The notes: generated by a model from the sequence alone, not told the origin. Counted from the stretch's first letter, positions 49,890-60,932 are shown. The stretch is 64,000 bases of DNA from Ewingella americana (GCF_006438725.1 NZ_RCZD01000004.1:124001-188000); one strand, 5' to 3'. Made by a program: numbers and translations.

Positions 49890-51563
49890 ATGCTTACTGA
49901 AATTGCGATATGCCAGGCGGTTCTCGATGCGCTCACTGAGGCGACGGTACTGAAAGATGATGAGCGAAAATTGGTTTTTCTTAATCAAAAAGCCTGTGAT
50001 TTGTTTGGCCGTCCACGGGAAGATCTTATTGGCAAAAATATCTCTTTCTTTACTGAAGATATTCAAGCCGCCCGCCAGCGCGAACGCGATATAGAAGTGT
50101 TGACCACCGGAGAGAAAAACGTCAATGAGGAAATACTCACCGACGCCAATGGTAAAATCCGCAACGTACTGGTACGCAAAACACGTCTGACACTGGAACA
50201 TCGCCATTTTGTTCTAACGTCGATTATGGATATTTCTCTGCTGCGCAGTTCAGAAGCGCAAATCCGCTACCTTGCCCGCCATGATGTGTTGACCGGTTTA
50301 CCCAACCGCACTGCGCTCAATGAAGACCTTAACCAAATCGCTGCACAACGCATGTACCGCCCCGAGCCCTATGCCCTTTTTCTGCTCAATTTGAACGAAT
50401 TCAACTATATCAATGATACTTACGGCTATCAGGCCGGGGATGCCATTTTATGCGAATTCGGTCAGCGCCTGCGTAATGAAACCGGCAATAGTGGCACGGT
50501 AGCGCGTATCGGCGGCGATGAATTTGCCATTATTCTGCGCAACTGCCCGACGCAGGAACAGGCCAATAATTTGGCGCTGGAAATTATGGTGATGATGCGG
50601 CAACCCTTTAGCCTGACCCGCGCCAACCCGATGGTCACGCTTTCCTTCGGCATTGTGATGTTCGGCGCTGAAAACATTACTGGTGGTGAAATCTTGCGCC
50701 GTGGCAATACCGCATTGCTTGAAGCAAAACAGCGCGGCAAAAATATGTTCTCTTTTTATTCAGAATTGCTCGACGCCAGCAGCGTCAGCAAACGCATTAT
50801 GGTCAAAGCGCTGGCTGAATCGCTGTCAAAAGAGGGTGATCTCAGCTGTGTTTACCAGCCGATTCTGCGCAGCGTCGATGAGAAAGTGGTGTGCGTAGAG
50901 GCGTTGGCACGCTGGAATCATGGGGTGCTGGGCGCGGTGTCACCGGTGCAATTTATTGCACTGGCTGAAGAGACGGGGTTGGTTATTCAGTTGGGTGAAA
51001 TTATTTTGCGCCAGGCCTGCCGCCACATTAACTGCTTTAAAAATCTCAATCTGGCAATTAACGTTTCGGCGGTGCAGCTCGGAGAAGCCAATTTTGCCGA
51101 CCGGATCCTGACACTGTTGATTGAAGAAGGCTTCCCCGCCACGCGCCTTGAGCTGGAGTTGACCGAAACATCGGTCATGAATGCCAATTCCACCAGCCTC
51201 ACTCACCTGGTCCGTTTGCGAAAAGCCGGGGTGAAAATTTCACTGGATGATTTCGGCACCGGCTATTCCAGCCTCAGTTTGCTGAAAGATATTTCCGTTG
51301 ACAGCGTCAAAATCGACCGTTCTTTTGTGCAATACGTCACAGAAGTGAATGATACCGCCGCCATCGTTTCCGCCGTGTCGCAGCTCGGAAATAAAATGAA
51401 GCTCAATGTCATCGCGGAGGGTGTTGAAAATCAGCTGCAAAAAACCTTCTTAATTTCAGCAGGTTGTTCACATTTGCAGGGGTATTTATTCTCACGACCG
51501 GTGCCAGTGGAAGTGCTACGCACCCTGCTGAGCGATGAGTTAAAGATGAATACTGCGGGCTGA
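49890..51563 (+). CDS. PAS-GGDEF-EAL protein, probable c-di-GMP phosphodiesterase
   Basis: This 557-residue protein has PAS (about 10-115), GGDEF (about 120-290) and EAL (about 305-550) domains. The GGDEF signature is intact (208-212). The usual metal-binding LDxDxFK, however, is NLNEFN, with Asn in place of the first Asp, and no RxxD site precedes it, so cyclase activity is doubtful. The EAL domain is complete: EALARWNH (337), NVSAVQL, ELTET, DDFGTGYS, KIDRSFV, EGVEN. It probably degrades c-di-GMP with the GGDEF domain as GTP sensor. Confidence 0.93.
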   Translation: MLTEIAICQAVLDALTEATVLKDDERKLVFLNQKACDLFGRPREDLIGKNISFFTEDIQAARQRERDIEVLTTGEKNVNEEILTDANGKIRNVLVRKTRLTLEHRHFVLTSIMDISLLRSSEAQIRYLARHDVLTGLPNRTALNEDLNQIAAQRMYRPEPYALFLLNLNEFNYINDTYGYQAGDAILCEFGQRLRNETGNSGTVARIGGDEFAIILRNCPTQEQANNLALEIMVMMRQPFSLTRANPMVTLSFGIVMFGAENITGGEILRRGNTALLEAKQRGKNMFSFYSELLDASSVSKRIMVKALAESLSKEGDLSCVYQPILRSVDEKVVCVEALARWNHGVLGAVSPVQFIALAEETGLVIQLGEIILRQACRHINCFKNLNLAINVSAVQLGEANFADRILTLLIEEGFPATRLELELTETSVMNANSTSLTHLVRLRKAGVKISLDDFGTGYSSLSLLKDISVDSVKIDRSFVQYVTEVNDTAAIVSAVSQLGNKMKLNVIAEGVENQLQKTFLISAGCSHLQGYLFSRPVPVEVLRTLLSDELKMNTAG

Positions 51564-51677
51564 TATAAGCCCGATAAATAACTCAAATCCCGCTATGAAT
51601 TCTTTCAATTGGCATCATCCCCCGCTTTACTGACATGATCGCTGGCATTCACTCTGCCGTCGAAGGAAGTTTTAATC

Positions 51678-52544
51678 ATGTCATCGTTTTCAGGTATCTG
51701 GGTACCGCTCGTCACACCTTTTCATCAGGGTGAAATTGATTTCCCTGCCTTACAGGCACTTTGTACCCGCTTGCTGAAACAGGGCATTGACGGAGTCGTG
51801 GTGTGTGGCACAACGGGCGAAGCGCCAATGCTGACGAAGGATGAGCAATTGCAGGTCCTCGATGCCGTTTTGGCGATCGTTCCAGGACACCAGGTGGTGA
51901 TGGGGCTTTCCGGCACACATCTGCCAACGGTACGCGCCATGCAGGACGCAATTTTACAGCGTCATGTGGCCGGGATCCTGCTGCCTGCGCCTTACTATAT
52001 CCGCCCTTCGCAGGCCGCGCTGGCCGCCTGGTTTACCGAGCTGGCCGACCACTCCACCGTGCCGATTATTCTGTACAACGTGCCATACCGCACCGGTATT
52101 CACCTGGAGCTGGAAACCCTGCGTCAGTTGGCTGTTCACCCGAAGATCGCTGCGATTAAAGATTGCGGTGGCAGCCTTGAGCTTACGCTGTCACTCATCG
52201 CCGACGGCCAGCTGGATGTCCTTTGTGGTGAAGATAGCCAGATATTCTCCACGCTGTGCCACGGCGGCACCGGTGCTATTGCGGCGTCGGCGCATCTGTT
52301 TCCCGAACAGTTTGTGCAGTTGATCAAGCAGGTCAATGCCTCCGACCTGGCGGGCGCCCGCCAGACCTTCTTCACCCTGCTGCCGATGATGCGCCTGATG
52401 TTCAGCGCACCGAACCCGGCAGCCATCAAATACGCGCTCTCACTGGATGGGCTGCTGCATAATGAGCTGCGTGCCCCCATGCTGCCCGCGCCTGAAAACG
52501 TTGAACGCGCGATTCGTGATCATTTAAATCTTCATACCCGCTAA
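51678..52544 (+). CDS. DapA-family aldolase (dihydrodipicolinate synthase-like)
   Basis: This 288-residue TIM-barrel protein has the family start GIWVPLVTPF, the GTTGEAPML motif, YNVPYRTG tyrosine and the Schiff-base lysine in AAIKDCGG. The family includes DHDPS, N-acetylneuraminate lyase and keto-acid aldolases. The true dapA is normally elsewhere, so this is likely a catabolic paralogue with unknown substrate. Confidence 0.88.
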   Translation: MSSFSGIWVPLVTPFHQGEIDFPALQALCTRLLKQGIDGVVVCGTTGEAPMLTKDEQLQVLDAVLAIVPGHQVVMGLSGTHLPTVRAMQDAILQRHVAGILLPAPYYIRPSQAALAAWFTELADHSTVPIILYNVPYRTGIHLELETLRQLAVHPKIAAIKDCGGSLELTLSLIADGQLDVLCGEDSQIFSTLCHGGTGAIAASAHLFPEQFVQLIKQVNASDLAGARQTFFTLLPMMRLMFSAPNPAAIKYALSLDGLLHNELRAPMLPAPENVERAIRDHLNLHTR

Positions 52545-52751
52545 TTTCCAAGTAAAGATCGCAGGCTGTCGGGCGAAAATCCATGGCCTGTTATTATCTG
52601 AGCATTCGCATCAACAACGCGATTTAGTCACTGACATTTTTCACCGGTGGCCCTAGGATAGTGACAGACCTCTATCCCTGTGCGGCCTCGTGGTTTAGAC
52701 GTGGCGGCTGCAAAGGTTTGCGTGACAACTGTTCAAACTTACGGAGTCTGT

Positions 52752-53357
52752 ATGAAACTTTATTATAAAGCCGGTGCCTGTTCCCTTTCCCCGCATATTA
52801 TTCTGCGTGAAGCCGGTCTGGATTTCAGCATCGTCAAAGTCGATCTGGCGACCAAGAAAACAGAAAACGGCGACGATTTTTTTGCCGTTAACCCTAAAGG
52901 TCAAATCCCGACGCTGGAACTGAGCGACGGCAGCATCCTGACCGAAGGCGTGGCTATCGTGCAATACCTGGCTGACCAGAAACCAGACCGCCATTTATTG
53001 CCGGAAGTGGGTACGCTGGCGCGTTATCACGCGCTGGAATGGCTGAACTACATCGCCACCGAATTACACAAAGGCTTCAGCCCGCTGTTCAATCCGAAAA
53101 CGCCGGAAGAGTTTAAAACGCTGACCCGTGAAGCGATGGCGAAGAAATTTATCTATGTAAACGAATCTCTGAAAGGGCATCAGTACCTGCTGGGGGCGCG
53201 CTTTAGCGTGGCCGATGCTTATCTGTTCACCGTGATGGGCTGGGCGAAAGCGCTGAAATTTGATCTGAGCGCACTGACTGACCTGAATAGCTATCTTGAT
53301 CGCGTAGCCGCGCGCCCGGCCGTCGATGCCGCGTTGGTAGCTGAAGGCCTGAAATAG
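52752..53357 (+). CDS. gstA: Glutathione S-transferase GstA
   Basis: From ATG at 52752 the protein is 201 residues, the E. coli GstA length. It starts [20 protein letters not shown], with the beta-class catalytic Cys10 and [28 protein letters not shown] and [17 protein letters not shown] motifs. It conjugates glutathione to electrophiles. It begins the block conserved with E. coli (gstA-pdxY-tyrS-pdxH). A GC-rich bidirectional terminator separates it from pdxY. Confidence 0.96.
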   Translation: MKLYYKAGACSLSPHIILREAGLDFSIVKVDLATKKTENGDDFFAVNPKGQIPTLELSDGSILTEGVAIVQYLADQKPDRHLLPEVGTLARYHALEWLNYIATELHKGFSPLFNPKTPEEFKTLTREAMAKKFIYVNESLKGHQYLLGARFSVADAYLFTVMGWAKALKFDLSALTDLNSYLDRVAARPAVDAALVAEGLK

Positions 53358-53383
53358 TTTTTATTGCTCTTGCCACAATAAAA

Positions 53384-53413
53384 AACGCCCCGGCTAATGC
53401 AGCCCGGGGCGTT
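53384..53413. terminator. Bidirectional terminator between gstA and pdxY
   Basis: AACGCCCCGG (53384-53393) pairs with CCGGGGCGTT (53404-53413), with A/T-rich flanks on both sides. It serves the convergent gstA and pdxY genes. Confidence 0.85.
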
Positions 53414-53434
53414 CTTATTGGCAGATGAATATCG

Positions 53435-54295
53435 TTATATTTTCACTGCAGGGAAGTGATGCGCCGGTTTTACCATTTGGTCCTGTGCCGCCACGATTTG
53501 CAGCTCATACTCGCCCATCGCATGCGTCGTTAGCATCACTTCGTAGACTGCTGCGGTGACGTGTTCCAGGGCTTTATCCAGCGCTTCGCCTTTGAGCAAA
53601 TTGACCAGCAACAAGCCACTGGTTAAATCGCCCACGCCGACCGGCTGACGCACACCGAAATCCACCAGCGGACGGTCGATGTGCCAGGCTTCCTCCGCGG
53701 TGACCAATAACATTTCAAAGCGATCGCTGTGATAACCGGCGCGGCTTAAGTGTTTCACCAGCACAATTTTCGGCCCCTTACTGATCAGCTCGCGCGCTGT
53801 AGCAACGGCATCTTCAACATTAGCGACCGCATGTCCACTGAGCAATTCTAGCTCCAGCAGGTTGGGCGCAATAATATCGCAGTTGATTAAAGCCTGAGTG
53901 CAGTGGAACTCCGCCACGCCCGGCGCAACAATGCAACCCTTCTCCGGGTGCCCCATTACCGGATCGCAAAAATACCAGGCATCAGGATTGGCAGTTTTCA
54001 CTTTGCGCACGATATCCAGAATGCTCTGCCCCTGCTCCGGCGAACCGATATACCCACTCAGTACTGCGTCGCACTCTTTCAGACGGTCAATATCAGCAAT
54101 GCCTTGTGCAATTTCTGTCAGATGCGTCGCTGGCATCACACAGCCCGTCCAGTGACCGTATTGCGTATGGTTGGAAAACTGCACCGTATTGAGCGGCCAT
54201 ACGTTTGCGCCCATACGACGCATAGGAAATTCTGCCGCACTGTTACCGGCGTGACCAAAAACGGTGTGTGACTGGATAGAAAGAATGTTTTTCAT
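53435..54295 (-). CDS. pdxY: Pyridoxal kinase PdxY
   Basis: From ATG at 54295 the protein has 286 residues ([20 protein letters not shown]), the PdxY length. It has the ribokinase-fold signatures [34 protein letters not shown] and [12 protein letters not shown] with the catalytic Asp. It phosphorylates pyridoxal. An extra upstream frame to 54511 overlaps tyrS and is not coding. It follows tyrS as in E. coli. Confidence 0.96.
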   Translation of the reverse strand: MKNILSIQSHTVFGHAGNSAAEFPMRRMGANVWPLNTVQFSNHTQYGHWTGCVMPATHLTEIAQGIADIDRLKECDAVLSGYIGSPEQGQSILDIVRKVKTANPDAWYFCDPVMGHPEKGCIVAPGVAEFHCTQALINCDIIAPNLLELELLSGHAVANVEDAVATARELISKGPKIVLVKHLSRAGYHSDRFEMLLVTAEEAWHIDRPLVDFGVRQPVGVGDLTSGLLLVNLLKGEALDKALEHVTAAVYEVMLTTHAMGEYELQIVAAQDQMVKPAHHFPAVKI

Positions 54296-54398
54296 GAGGA
54301 GTTTCCGATAGCACGTCATCGGGGAGATGGCGGAATGGCTGAAATCACAAGACAAAAACGAGGGGCCGTTAAGCCCCTCATGATGCCGACCGTAAAGG

Positions 54399-55673
54399 TT
54401 ATGCCCAGAGCAGCAGGGTGTAGTTCTTTTTACCGCGGCGCAGCAAAGTGTAACGCCCAAACAGGCGGTCACTGTCAGTGAAGCTGTACTCAGTGTCAGT
54501 ATGTTTTTCACCGTTAACAGACACGGCGTTAGAGGAAATCATGGTGCGCGCCTGACCTTTTGACGGTGCCATACCGGCAATCACCAGGGCCTGTTGCAGA
54601 TCCGTATCACGCGGTACTTCGAACAGATCCAGACCATCTTGCGCCAGCTGACCGAAATCAACCTCCGTCATTTCACTCAGTGAACCGGAGAACAGGCTCT
54701 GCGTGATGCGTTTTGCCGCAGCCAGACCTTCTGCACCGTGAACCATACCCGTGACGTCTTCAGCCAGCACGTACTGCGCGCGTGGCGCTTTACCACTGAT
54801 TTTGTCTTCTTCTTCCAGCGCATTGATCTCTTCAATGCTCATGAAGGTGAAGAACTTCAGGAAGCGGTAAACATCGGCATCTGCCGTGTTGATCCAGAAC
54901 TGGTAAAATTTATACGGACTGGTTTTCTTCGGATCCAACCAGATCGCGCCACCTTCGGTTTTACCGAATTTTGTGCCGTCAGATTTGGTGATAAGCGGAA
55001 CGGTCAGGCCAAACACTTGTTTCTGGTGCAGGCGACGGGTCAAATCGATACCTGACGTGATGTTGCCCCACTGGTCGGAACCGCCGATTTGCAGCTCAAC
55101 GTTATGCAGGTCATACAGGGAAGAGAAGTCGTAACCCTGCAACAAGTTGTAAGAGAATTCAGTGAAGGAGATGCCGCTGTCATCACGGTTCAGGCGCTGT
55201 TTCACCGCTTCTTTGTTAATCATCTGGTTAACGGAGAAATGCTTGCCGATATCACGCAGGAAGGTCAGCACGTTCATGCCGCCGAACCAGTCGTAGTTGT
55301 TGGCCGTGATCGCGCTGTTTTCACCACAGTTGAAATCGAGGAACGGAGAAACCTGATGACGGATTTTTTCCACCCACTCGTTCACGGTTTCATTGGTGTT
55401 CAGCTTACGCTCAGTGGCTTTAAAACTCGGGTCGCCAATCAAACCGGTGGCACCGCCTACCAACGCAACGGGTTTATGACCGTCCAGTTGGAAGCGCTTT
55501 AGGCAAAGCAAAGGCACCAGATGACCCAAATGCAAGCTGTCTGCGGTAGGATCGAAACCGCAATAGAGTGCAATTGGCCCTTGCGCCAGTCGCTCTGCTA
55601 ACGCTTGTTCATCCGTCACCTGGGCAATGAGGCCCCGCTCTTGCAGTTGTTTAATCAGGTTGCTGCTCGCCAT
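54399..55673 (-). CDS. tyrS: Tyrosyl-tRNA synthetase
   Basis: From ATG at 55673 the protein has 424 residues as in E. coli ([20 protein letters not shown]). It has the class I HIGH-like motif DSLHLGHL, the KMSKS-like KFGKTEGG and the C-terminal S4 domain ([20 protein letters not shown]). It charges tRNA-Tyr and is essential. It sits in the usual pdxH-tyrS-pdxY order. Confidence 0.97.
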   Translation of the reverse strand: MASSNLIKQLQERGLIAQVTDEQALAERLAQGPIALYCGFDPTADSLHLGHLVPLLCLKRFQLDGHKPVALVGGATGLIGDPSFKATERKLNTNETVNEWVEKIRHQVSPFLDFNCGENSAITANNYDWFGGMNVLTFLRDIGKHFSVNQMINKEAVKQRLNRDDSGISFTEFSYNLLQGYDFSSLYDLHNVELQIGGSDQWGNITSGIDLTRRLHQKQVFGLTVPLITKSDGTKFGKTEGGAIWLDPKKTSPYKFYQFWINTADADVYRFLKFFTFMSIEEINALEEEDKISGKAPRAQYVLAEDVTGMVHGAEGLAAAKRITQSLFSGSLSEMTEVDFGQLAQDGLDLFEVPRDTDLQQALVIAGMAPSKGQARTMISSNAVSVNGEKHTDTEYSFTDSDRLFGRYTLLRRGKKNYTLLLWA

Positions 55674-55823
55674 TAAAGACTCCATTTATTATTTACTGAA
55701 TCTGTGCAGATTCATGTCTGGCATCATGCCGCGCATGTGCCTTTTCTCTCACCATTACGGGGAACGACATAGAATAAAGCGCTCATCGTCCGAGCGCTAG
55801 GAAATCGCGTGATTTTTCGTGCT

Positions 55824-56489
55824 TCAGGGCGCCAGGCGGTCTATTTTCCAGCCAGTTTCGCGTTCTGATCCGTCATGCTGATAAATGAAGCGATCGTGCA
55901 GACGATGTTCACCGCCCTGCCAGAACTCCATCGACTCGATGCTGACGCGAAAACCACCCCAGAAACTCGGCAATGGCACTTCGCCCTGGCTGAATTTCTG
56001 TTTCAGTTCGAGGAATTTGCTCTCCAGTACGCCGCGCGCAGAAATGCGGGTTGATTGCTGTGACACCCATGCGCCGATCTGGCTGTCTTTGGGACGGCTG
56101 GCGAAATACTTCATCACTTCGAAGGTAGAGAGACGCTCGGCTTTACCGTGCACAATGACCTGACGGTCCAGCATATGCCAAGGAAACAACAGGCTGACGC
56201 GGTTGTTATTCGCCAACTGTTGTGCTTTGCGGCTGCCAAGATTGGTATAAAAAACCAGCCCCTTTTGGTCGTAATGCTTGAGCAACACGATGCGCTGAAA
56301 TGGCTGTCCGTGCTCATCGACCGTGGCGACCACCATGGCGGTCGGGTCGGCGAGTTTGGCTTCACAGGCCTGTTTCAGCCAATGCTCGAATAGCGGCAGA
56401 GGTTCAGCGGGTAAATCAGCACGACGCAAACCACCACGGGTATATTCACGCCGAGAGTCTGCTACATCAAATTCATTATTATCAGCCAT
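55824..56489 (-). CDS. pdxH: Pyridoxamine 5'-phosphate oxidase
   Basis: This 221-residue FMN-dependent oxidase has [56 protein letters not shown] and the C-terminal GWKIDRLAP motif. E. coli PdxH is 218 residues. It makes pyridoxal phosphate, so pdxH and pdxY form a vitamin B6 pair around tyrS. Confidence 0.97.
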   Translation of the reverse strand: MADNNEFDVADSRREYTRGGLRRADLPAEPLPLFEHWLKQACEAKLADPTAMVVATVDEHGQPFQRIVLLKHYDQKGLVFYTNLGSRKAQQLANNNRVSLLFPWHMLDRQVIVHGKAERLSTFEVMKYFASRPKDSQIGAWVSQQSTRISARGVLESKFLELKQKFSQGEVPLPSFWGGFRVSIESMEFWQGGEHRLHDRFIYQHDGSERETGWKIDRLAP

Positions 56490-56604
56490 ATGAGTTCAGT
56501 ACGCGAGAGTGTGAGGTGTCGGTATTCTGCGCCTGACGCGTCAGGATCTCAATCTTCCTGACACGCCGATTCGGGCGTTAATAGAGGGGGGAGGGTCGGG
56601 AGGA

Positions 56605-56913
56605 TTATTTCTGCACACAGTCGTTAAGGATGACGGCGTCACCACGCTGCACGAACGCAGCCGGGCCTTTCGACCAAAAGGTATAGTGGCCATCGCTGTA
56701 TTTGGTCCCTGACGCGGCTTCCACCTGTTTCAGCTTCAGCTGTTTGCCATCGAGCAGGAAATCAACCTGCTGCGCGGGCTTATCCAGTGTGACCGTCAGT
56801 GGCGTGGTGCCGCACTGGTAATGCAACGGCTCAGTGGGTGCAGGTGGCTGATGGTGGAACTGGCTGCATCCCGCCAGCGTTAAACCTGTCAAAGCGAAGA
56901 TCGCTTTTTTCAT
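56605..56913 (-). CDS. mliC: Membrane-bound C-type lysozyme inhibitor
   Basis: This 102-residue lipoprotein starts MKKAIFALTGLTLAGCSQFH with lipobox LAGC and carries the MliC domain (LHYQCGTTPLTVTL, ASGTKYSDGHYTFWSKGPAA, CVQK end). It blocks host C-type lysozymes in the periplasm. It corresponds to E. coli ydhA, in the same position between pdxH and anmK. Confidence 0.93.
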   Translation of the reverse strand: MKKAIFALTGLTLAGCSQFHHQPPAPTEPLHYQCGTTPLTVTLDKPAQQVDFLLDGKQLKLKQVEAASGTKYSDGHYTFWSKGPAAFVQRGDAVILNDCVQK

Positions 56914-56994
56914 CCCGTTACTCCTTATGATTTCGGCTTGATCCTTTTAGTACCACGCCCGGCGGCATAACACATTGGGATTAAGCCGAGAGTA

Positions 56995-58104
56995 TCATCG
57001 GCTGCTGGGATAAATCGCGCCTAGCACCGTTTCACGGCTGGCACCGGTGACAGACGGCAGGTTGCCGGATTTCCCTGACAAGGTGCGAAATGCCAGCCAG
57101 GCAAACGCCAATGCTTCCATGTCATCCCCACTGATACCAAAGGTGTCAGTAGTGGAAACTTCCGTACCCGGTAACATCGCCGAGAGCCGCGCCATGACCA
57201 GCGGATTGCGGGCACCGCCGCCGCAAACCATCAGGCGGTCACTGCCACCCGCCAGCTGTACCTGTTCGGCGATGCTCACTGCGGTCAGTTCGGCCAGCGT
57301 AGCCTGAACATCTTCCGGTGCCAGTGCGTGCACCCGGGTCAGTTGTTTTTCCAGCCACGCAATATTGAAGTATTCTCGCCCCGTACTTTTCGGTGCTGGC
57401 TCGGCAAAATAGGGGTCAGAAAGCATCTGCTGAAGCAGCGTCAGATTAACCCGCCCCTCACTCGCCCACGCGGCATTTTTATCGTAAGACAATGCGCGGT
57501 GACGCCAGATCCAGGCGTCCATCAACATATTGCCTGGGCCGGTGTCATAACCACGGATGGGCTGGCCCGGCAGTAACAGAGATAAGTTGGCGATCCCACC
57601 GATGTTGAGGATCATTCTGCGCTCGGAGGGATCAGCCAGCAGTGCCTGATGAAATGCGGGGACGAGCGGTGCGCCCTGCCCACCGTAAGCCATATCTCGA
57701 CGGCGAAAATCCCCCACAGTGGTGATACCCGTGATCGCTGCAATTCGGTTGTTATCGCCCAGTTGCATGGAGAAGGTCGCGTCGCCTTTCGGCTGATGCC
57801 AGACGGTCTGCCCGTGACAACCAATGGCGGTCACTTCGTCCGAGCTGATCCCAGCGTTGTCCAGTAACGCCACCACCGCCTCGCCAAATAAAATTCCCAG
57901 ACGGGTATCAAGTTCACCCACCTGCGCCAGCGTGACCTGTTGCCCCTGACACATCCCCAGAATGGCATTTTTTAACTCGATGGGTATCGGATGTGAATAG
58001 CTGGCCTGCTGGGCAACCATGCGTTCGTCAATGGCAGCCAGCACGACGTCAACCCCGTCGAGGCTTGTTCCTGACATCACACCGATATAGCGTCCTGACT
58101 TCAT
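56995..58104 (-). CDS. anmK: Anhydro-N-acetylmuramic acid kinase
   Basis: From ATG at 58104 the protein has 369 residues as in E. coli ([20 protein letters not shown]). It has the MSGTSLDG phosphate motif, [21 protein letters not shown] and VCGGGARNP. It converts anhMurNAc to MurNAc-6-phosphate in cell-wall recycling. Confidence 0.97.
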   Translation of the reverse strand: MKSGRYIGVMSGTSLDGVDVVLAAIDERMVAQQASYSHPIPIELKNAILGMCQGQQVTLAQVGELDTRLGILFGEAVVALLDNAGISSDEVTAIGCHGQTVWHQPKGDATFSMQLGDNNRIAAITGITTVGDFRRRDMAYGGQGAPLVPAFHQALLADPSERRMILNIGGIANLSLLLPGQPIRGYDTGPGNMLMDAWIWRHRALSYDKNAAWASEGRVNLTLLQQMLSDPYFAEPAPKSTGREYFNIAWLEKQLTRVHALAPEDVQATLAELTAVSIAEQVQLAGGSDRLMVCGGGARNPLVMARLSAMLPGTEVSTTDTFGISGDDMEALAFAWLAFRTLSGKSGNLPSVTGASRETVLGAIYPSSR

Positions 58105-58542
58105 AGATGACATCCTTAAACTCTCCACAAAAAACGGGCAATAGTGCTATAGGGTCAAATAAAGCAGAATTCATCTGGTAGTGCTACGAGTAACGCTGTT
58201 TTTATTGAGCTATGTGATTGGTACGTTTGTTTTTTGTTACTTCAATGCTGCTTTCACCCCATCAATGTTTAAAAATTAGCTACCCTTAACGGTAGAAATT
58301 CTGTGCGGGTGATGTCACACAAAGCTGTCTAAAACATAAACCACCGTTTACTATTAGTTGAAGAGACTTCATGTACTCTCTGCGTCATGAGAAAATGAGC
58401 TTTGCAAATGGCATAGTGCGTCAGAGTTTTAAGTTACTCGACACCCTCGACAGGATGTTGAATCGTGGAACGTTAGACCTACGCGGCTGCCGCTTTATGC
58501 GACATCAGGCTGTAGCAGCGTGAATTTAAACAGGAGCAATTT
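58105..58542. promoter_or_regulatory. slyB: anmK-slyB intergenic region with possible PhoP site
   Basis: No gene is seen in these 438 bases, which must hold divergent promoters. CGTTTA-CTATT-AGTTGA at 58345-58361 resembles a PhoP direct repeat (GTTTA-N5-GTTTA) with mismatches in the second half. TGTACT lies about ten bases downstream as a possible -10. E. coli and Salmonella slyB are PhoP-activated, which gives the match some weight. AGGAG precedes the slyB ATG. Confidence 0.35.
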
Positions 58543-59013
58543 ATGATCAAGCGTTTTCTGGCCGTCGCCCTTGCGGGTGTTACTCTTGCTGGTTGTGTGA
58601 ATGACAACACAGCATCAGGCGATGTCTATTCCGCTTCTCAGGCCAAGCAGATCCAGCAGGTCTCCTATGGCACCATACTTTCTACCCGTGCGGTGCAGAT
58701 TCAGGGCGGCGATGAAAGCAACATTATCGGTGCACTGGGCGGTGCGGTACTGGGTGGCTTCCTCGGTAACACCGTGGGCGCAGGCACCGGTCGCAGCCTG
58801 GCAACGGCCGGCGGCGCCGTACTGGGTGGCGTAGCCGGTCAGGGCGTGCAGAGCACACTGAACCGTTCTAATGCCGTCGAGTTGCAAATTCGTCGCGACG
58901 ATGGCACCACCGTTCAGGTTGTGCAGAAAACGGGGACAACTAAATTCAGCGTTGGCCAGCGTGTCAGCATGGCGACCAGCGGCAGCACCGTTACGGTGTC
59001 CCCAAGCGCCTGA
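58543..59013 (+). CDS. slyB: Outer membrane lipoprotein SlyB
   Basis: This 156-residue lipoprotein starts MIKRFLAVALAGVTLAGCVN with lipobox LAGC. It has the SlyB glycine-zipper region (LGGAVLGGFLGNTVGAGTGR) and the end QRVSMATSGSTVTVSPSA. It guards outer membrane integrity under PhoPQ stress. A strong terminator follows. Confidence 0.96.
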   Translation: MIKRFLAVALAGVTLAGCVNDNTASGDVYSASQAKQIQQVSYGTILSTRAVQIQGGDESNIIGALGGAVLGGFLGNTVGAGTGRSLATAGGAVLGGVAGQGVQSTLNRSNAVELQIRRDDGTTVQVVQKTGTTKFSVGQRVSMATSGSTVTVSPSA

Positions 59014-59040
59014 TTCTGATCATCAGTATCCAGCCAATGC

Positions 59041-59072
59041 AAAAAGCCGGGAGCGAAAGCTTCCGGCTTTTT
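59041..59072. terminator. slyB terminator
   Basis: AAAAAGCCGGGAGC, loop GAAA and GCTTCCGGCTTTTT form a strong hairpin with Ts on the plus side and matching As on the other. Confidence 0.9.
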
Positions 59073-59205
59073 ATCATTTCAATGATCGTCAAAGCATCAT
59101 GAAATGTTAGCACGATTAAGAACACTGCGTGCTGCGTGGTATATGAATCAAAGTATCAAAAAAGAGCTGAAATGCCGGGCAGACCACAGCGTGCATCACC
59201 GATTT

Positions 59206-59640
59206 TTATGATTTGCTTTGCAAGCCAGCGATATTTTTTTCCAATCTTGCCAGCATGCCGGATAATTGCTCAATATCTGAGTGAGACATACCGGTCAGGA
59301 TCTCTTTACGCGTTGAATCAATCACTGACTCCATCGCATGAATAATCGGGGCCGCCTCCTCGGTAAGTTTGATGCGTTTCGCACGGCGATCGCTTGCACA
59401 GGTCTGGCGGGTAATGAGCTTTTTCTCTTCGAGCTGATCTAAGGTTCTGACCAAAGAAGGTTGCTCAATACCGATAGCCTTAGCCAATTGAATTTGTGAC
59501 TGTTCCGGCGGTAACATATTGATATTGTGTAAAGTTACCCAATGCGTTTGCGTCAATTCGAGCGGTTTTAAGCGTTCGTCGATCAGCGCGCGCCAGGCAC
59601 GAACTAATCGTGCTAAATCTGATCCCAGGTTCGATTCCAA
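59206..59640 (-). CDS. slyA: MarR-family regulator SlyA
   Basis: This 144-residue protein ([20 protein letters not shown]) matches E. coli/Salmonella Sly[21 protein letters not shown], winged [23 protein letters not shown] and [13 protein letters not shown]. SlyA counters H-NS silencing and represses its own and neighbouring genes. The operator at 59658-59669 lies in its upstream region. Confidence 0.96.
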   Translation of the reverse strand: MESNLGSDLARLVRAWRALIDERLKPLELTQTHWVTLHNINMLPPEQSQIQLAKAIGIEQPSLVRTLDQLEEKKLITRQTCASDRRAKRIKLTEEAAPIIHAMESVIDSTRKEILTGMSHSDIEQLSGMLARLEKNIAGLQSKS

Positions 59641-59657
59641 TTATCCCCTCCTTATAA

Positions 59658-59669
59658 TTAGCATGCTAA
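59658..59669. promoter_or_regulatory. SlyA operator TTAGCATGCTAA
   Basis: The perfect 12-bp palindrome TTAGCATGCTAA lies 18 bases upstream of the slyA start, between slyA and divergent ydhIJK. It differs from the described SlyA consensus TTAGCAAGCTAA at one central base. It probably controls slyA and the ydhIJK pump. Confidence 0.8.
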
Positions 59670-59822
59670 GATAACTCCCCAGAGTTTAGCCTAGTTTTCG
59701 GAATTTTAATCGTGTAATTGCATTTCTATATATACTGGATCTTATCACCGTCAGTCGGGACCGGCCTGTGCCTCCCTGCATTGACCTCGTTTATAACACA
59801 ATCACCCGCAGAGATTAATATT

Positions 59823-60059
59823 GTGGATGCGCAAATGTTACATTCAGGCTCCCCGCTGACGGATTTAGTGCTGGGTGCCTCGCTTTATTTCCCACCGATT
59901 TTCAAAGCGGTTCTGCTTGGGTTGCTTTTTTGGGTTCTGATACATCACCTTTTACGCGAGTGGATTTATTCCGGTGAGGTGTGGCATCCGACATTGATGG
60001 ATTTATCTATTTTCGTCATCTCTATTTGCGGTGCCCTGCTACTTTTGGTCAATGAGTAA
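59823..60059 (+). CDS. ydhI: DUF1656 inner membrane protein YdhI
   Basis: GTG at 59823 gives 78 residues, exactly the E. coli YdhI length (VDAQMLHSGSPLTDLVLGAS, then YFPPIFKAVLLGLLFWVLIH, EWIYSGEVWHPTLMDLSIFV). It has two membrane helices and the DUF1656 pattern. It is the small partner of a YdhJK/AaeAB-type efflux system. ATG at 59835 is an alternative. The genes ydhI, ydhJ and ydhK form an operon. Confidence 0.88.
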   Translation: MDAQMLHSGSPLTDLVLGASLYFPPIFKAVLLGLLFWVLIHHLLREWIYSGEVWHPTLMDLSIFVISICGALLLLVNE

Positions 60060-60063
60060 GAAC

Positions 60064-60921
60064 ATGAAATTTAAAACGCTGAAATATTTCTCAACGGTGT
60101 TAGTTTTTGCTGTCGCATTATGTGCTGGCTGGTGGATGTGGAATTATTATATGCAGTCGCCATGGACCCGCGACGGTAAGGTTCGCGCTGAAATAGTCGA
60201 CATTACCCCGGAAGTATCAGGCCGAATTATTGATATCAATGTTCACGATAATCAGTTCGTGAAAAGCGGCACGCTGCTGTTCGTTCTTGATTCGGTGCCT
60301 TACCAGATAGCCCTGGATAATGCCCAGGCCGCCCTTGCCAAAGCAGCGGCTGATCTGGATAAAGCCAATCACGAAGCGCAGCGTCGCCGTGGTCTGGCGG
60401 CCAATATTATCTCTGCAGAATCACTGGATGAATCCAATATCTCGGCCAAGGCTATGAAAGCACAATATCAGGCCGCCCAGGCTTCGCTGGAGCAGGCGCA
60501 GTGGAATCTGAGCAAGACCAAAATAAACGCCCCCACCGACGGCTATATTACTAATCTGCAAACCCGTAAGGGCAACTACGCCACAGCCGGTACGCCGATT
60601 GTCGGACTGGTGGATACACATTCGTTTTATGTATTGGGTTATTTTGAAGAGACCAAATTACGCCATATTAAAGAGGGCAGTCAGGCCGATATTACGTTGT
60701 ACAACGGTAATATTCCGTTGCAGGGCCAGGTCGAAAGTATCGGTCGTGCAATATATGACCAAAGCGTGGATGCTTCCGACGATTTATTAATGAATGTCAA
60801 ACCCAACGTCCCCTGGGTCAGGCTTGCCCAGCGCGTACCGGTCAGAATTAAGCTGGTCAATGTTCCTGATGGTGTGGTGCTGGTCGCAGGCACTACCGCC
60901 ACGATTGCTGTGCATTACTGA
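60064..60921 (+). CDS. ydhJ: HlyD-family periplasmic adaptor YdhJ
   Basis: From ATG at 60064 the protein has 285 residues as in E. coli ([20 protein letters not shown]). It has an N-terminal membrane anchor, [20 protein letters not shown], a biotinyl-lipoyl-like hairpin with coiled coil, and [20 protein letters not shown]. It links the YdhK pump to the outer membrane side. ATG at 60052 is also open and overlaps ydhI. Confidence 0.93.
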   Translation: MKFKTLKYFSTVLVFAVALCAGWWMWNYYMQSPWTRDGKVRAEIVDITPEVSGRIIDINVHDNQFVKSGTLLFVLDSVPYQIALDNAQAALAKAAADLDKANHEAQRRRGLAANIISAESLDESNISAKAMKAQYQAAQASLEQAQWNLSKTKINAPTDGYITNLQTRKGNYATAGTPIVGLVDTHSFYVLGYFEETKLRHIKEGSQADITLYNGNIPLQGQVESIGRAIYDQSVDASDDLLMNVKPNVPWVRLAQRVPVRIKLVNVPDGVVLVAGTTATIAVHY

Positions 60922-60932
60922 AGGCCGACGCC

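Noticed and set aside
54296..54511. N-terminal extension of pdxY overlapping tyrS
   Set aside because: PdxY homologues start at 54295 and the extension runs into the tyrS 3' end.
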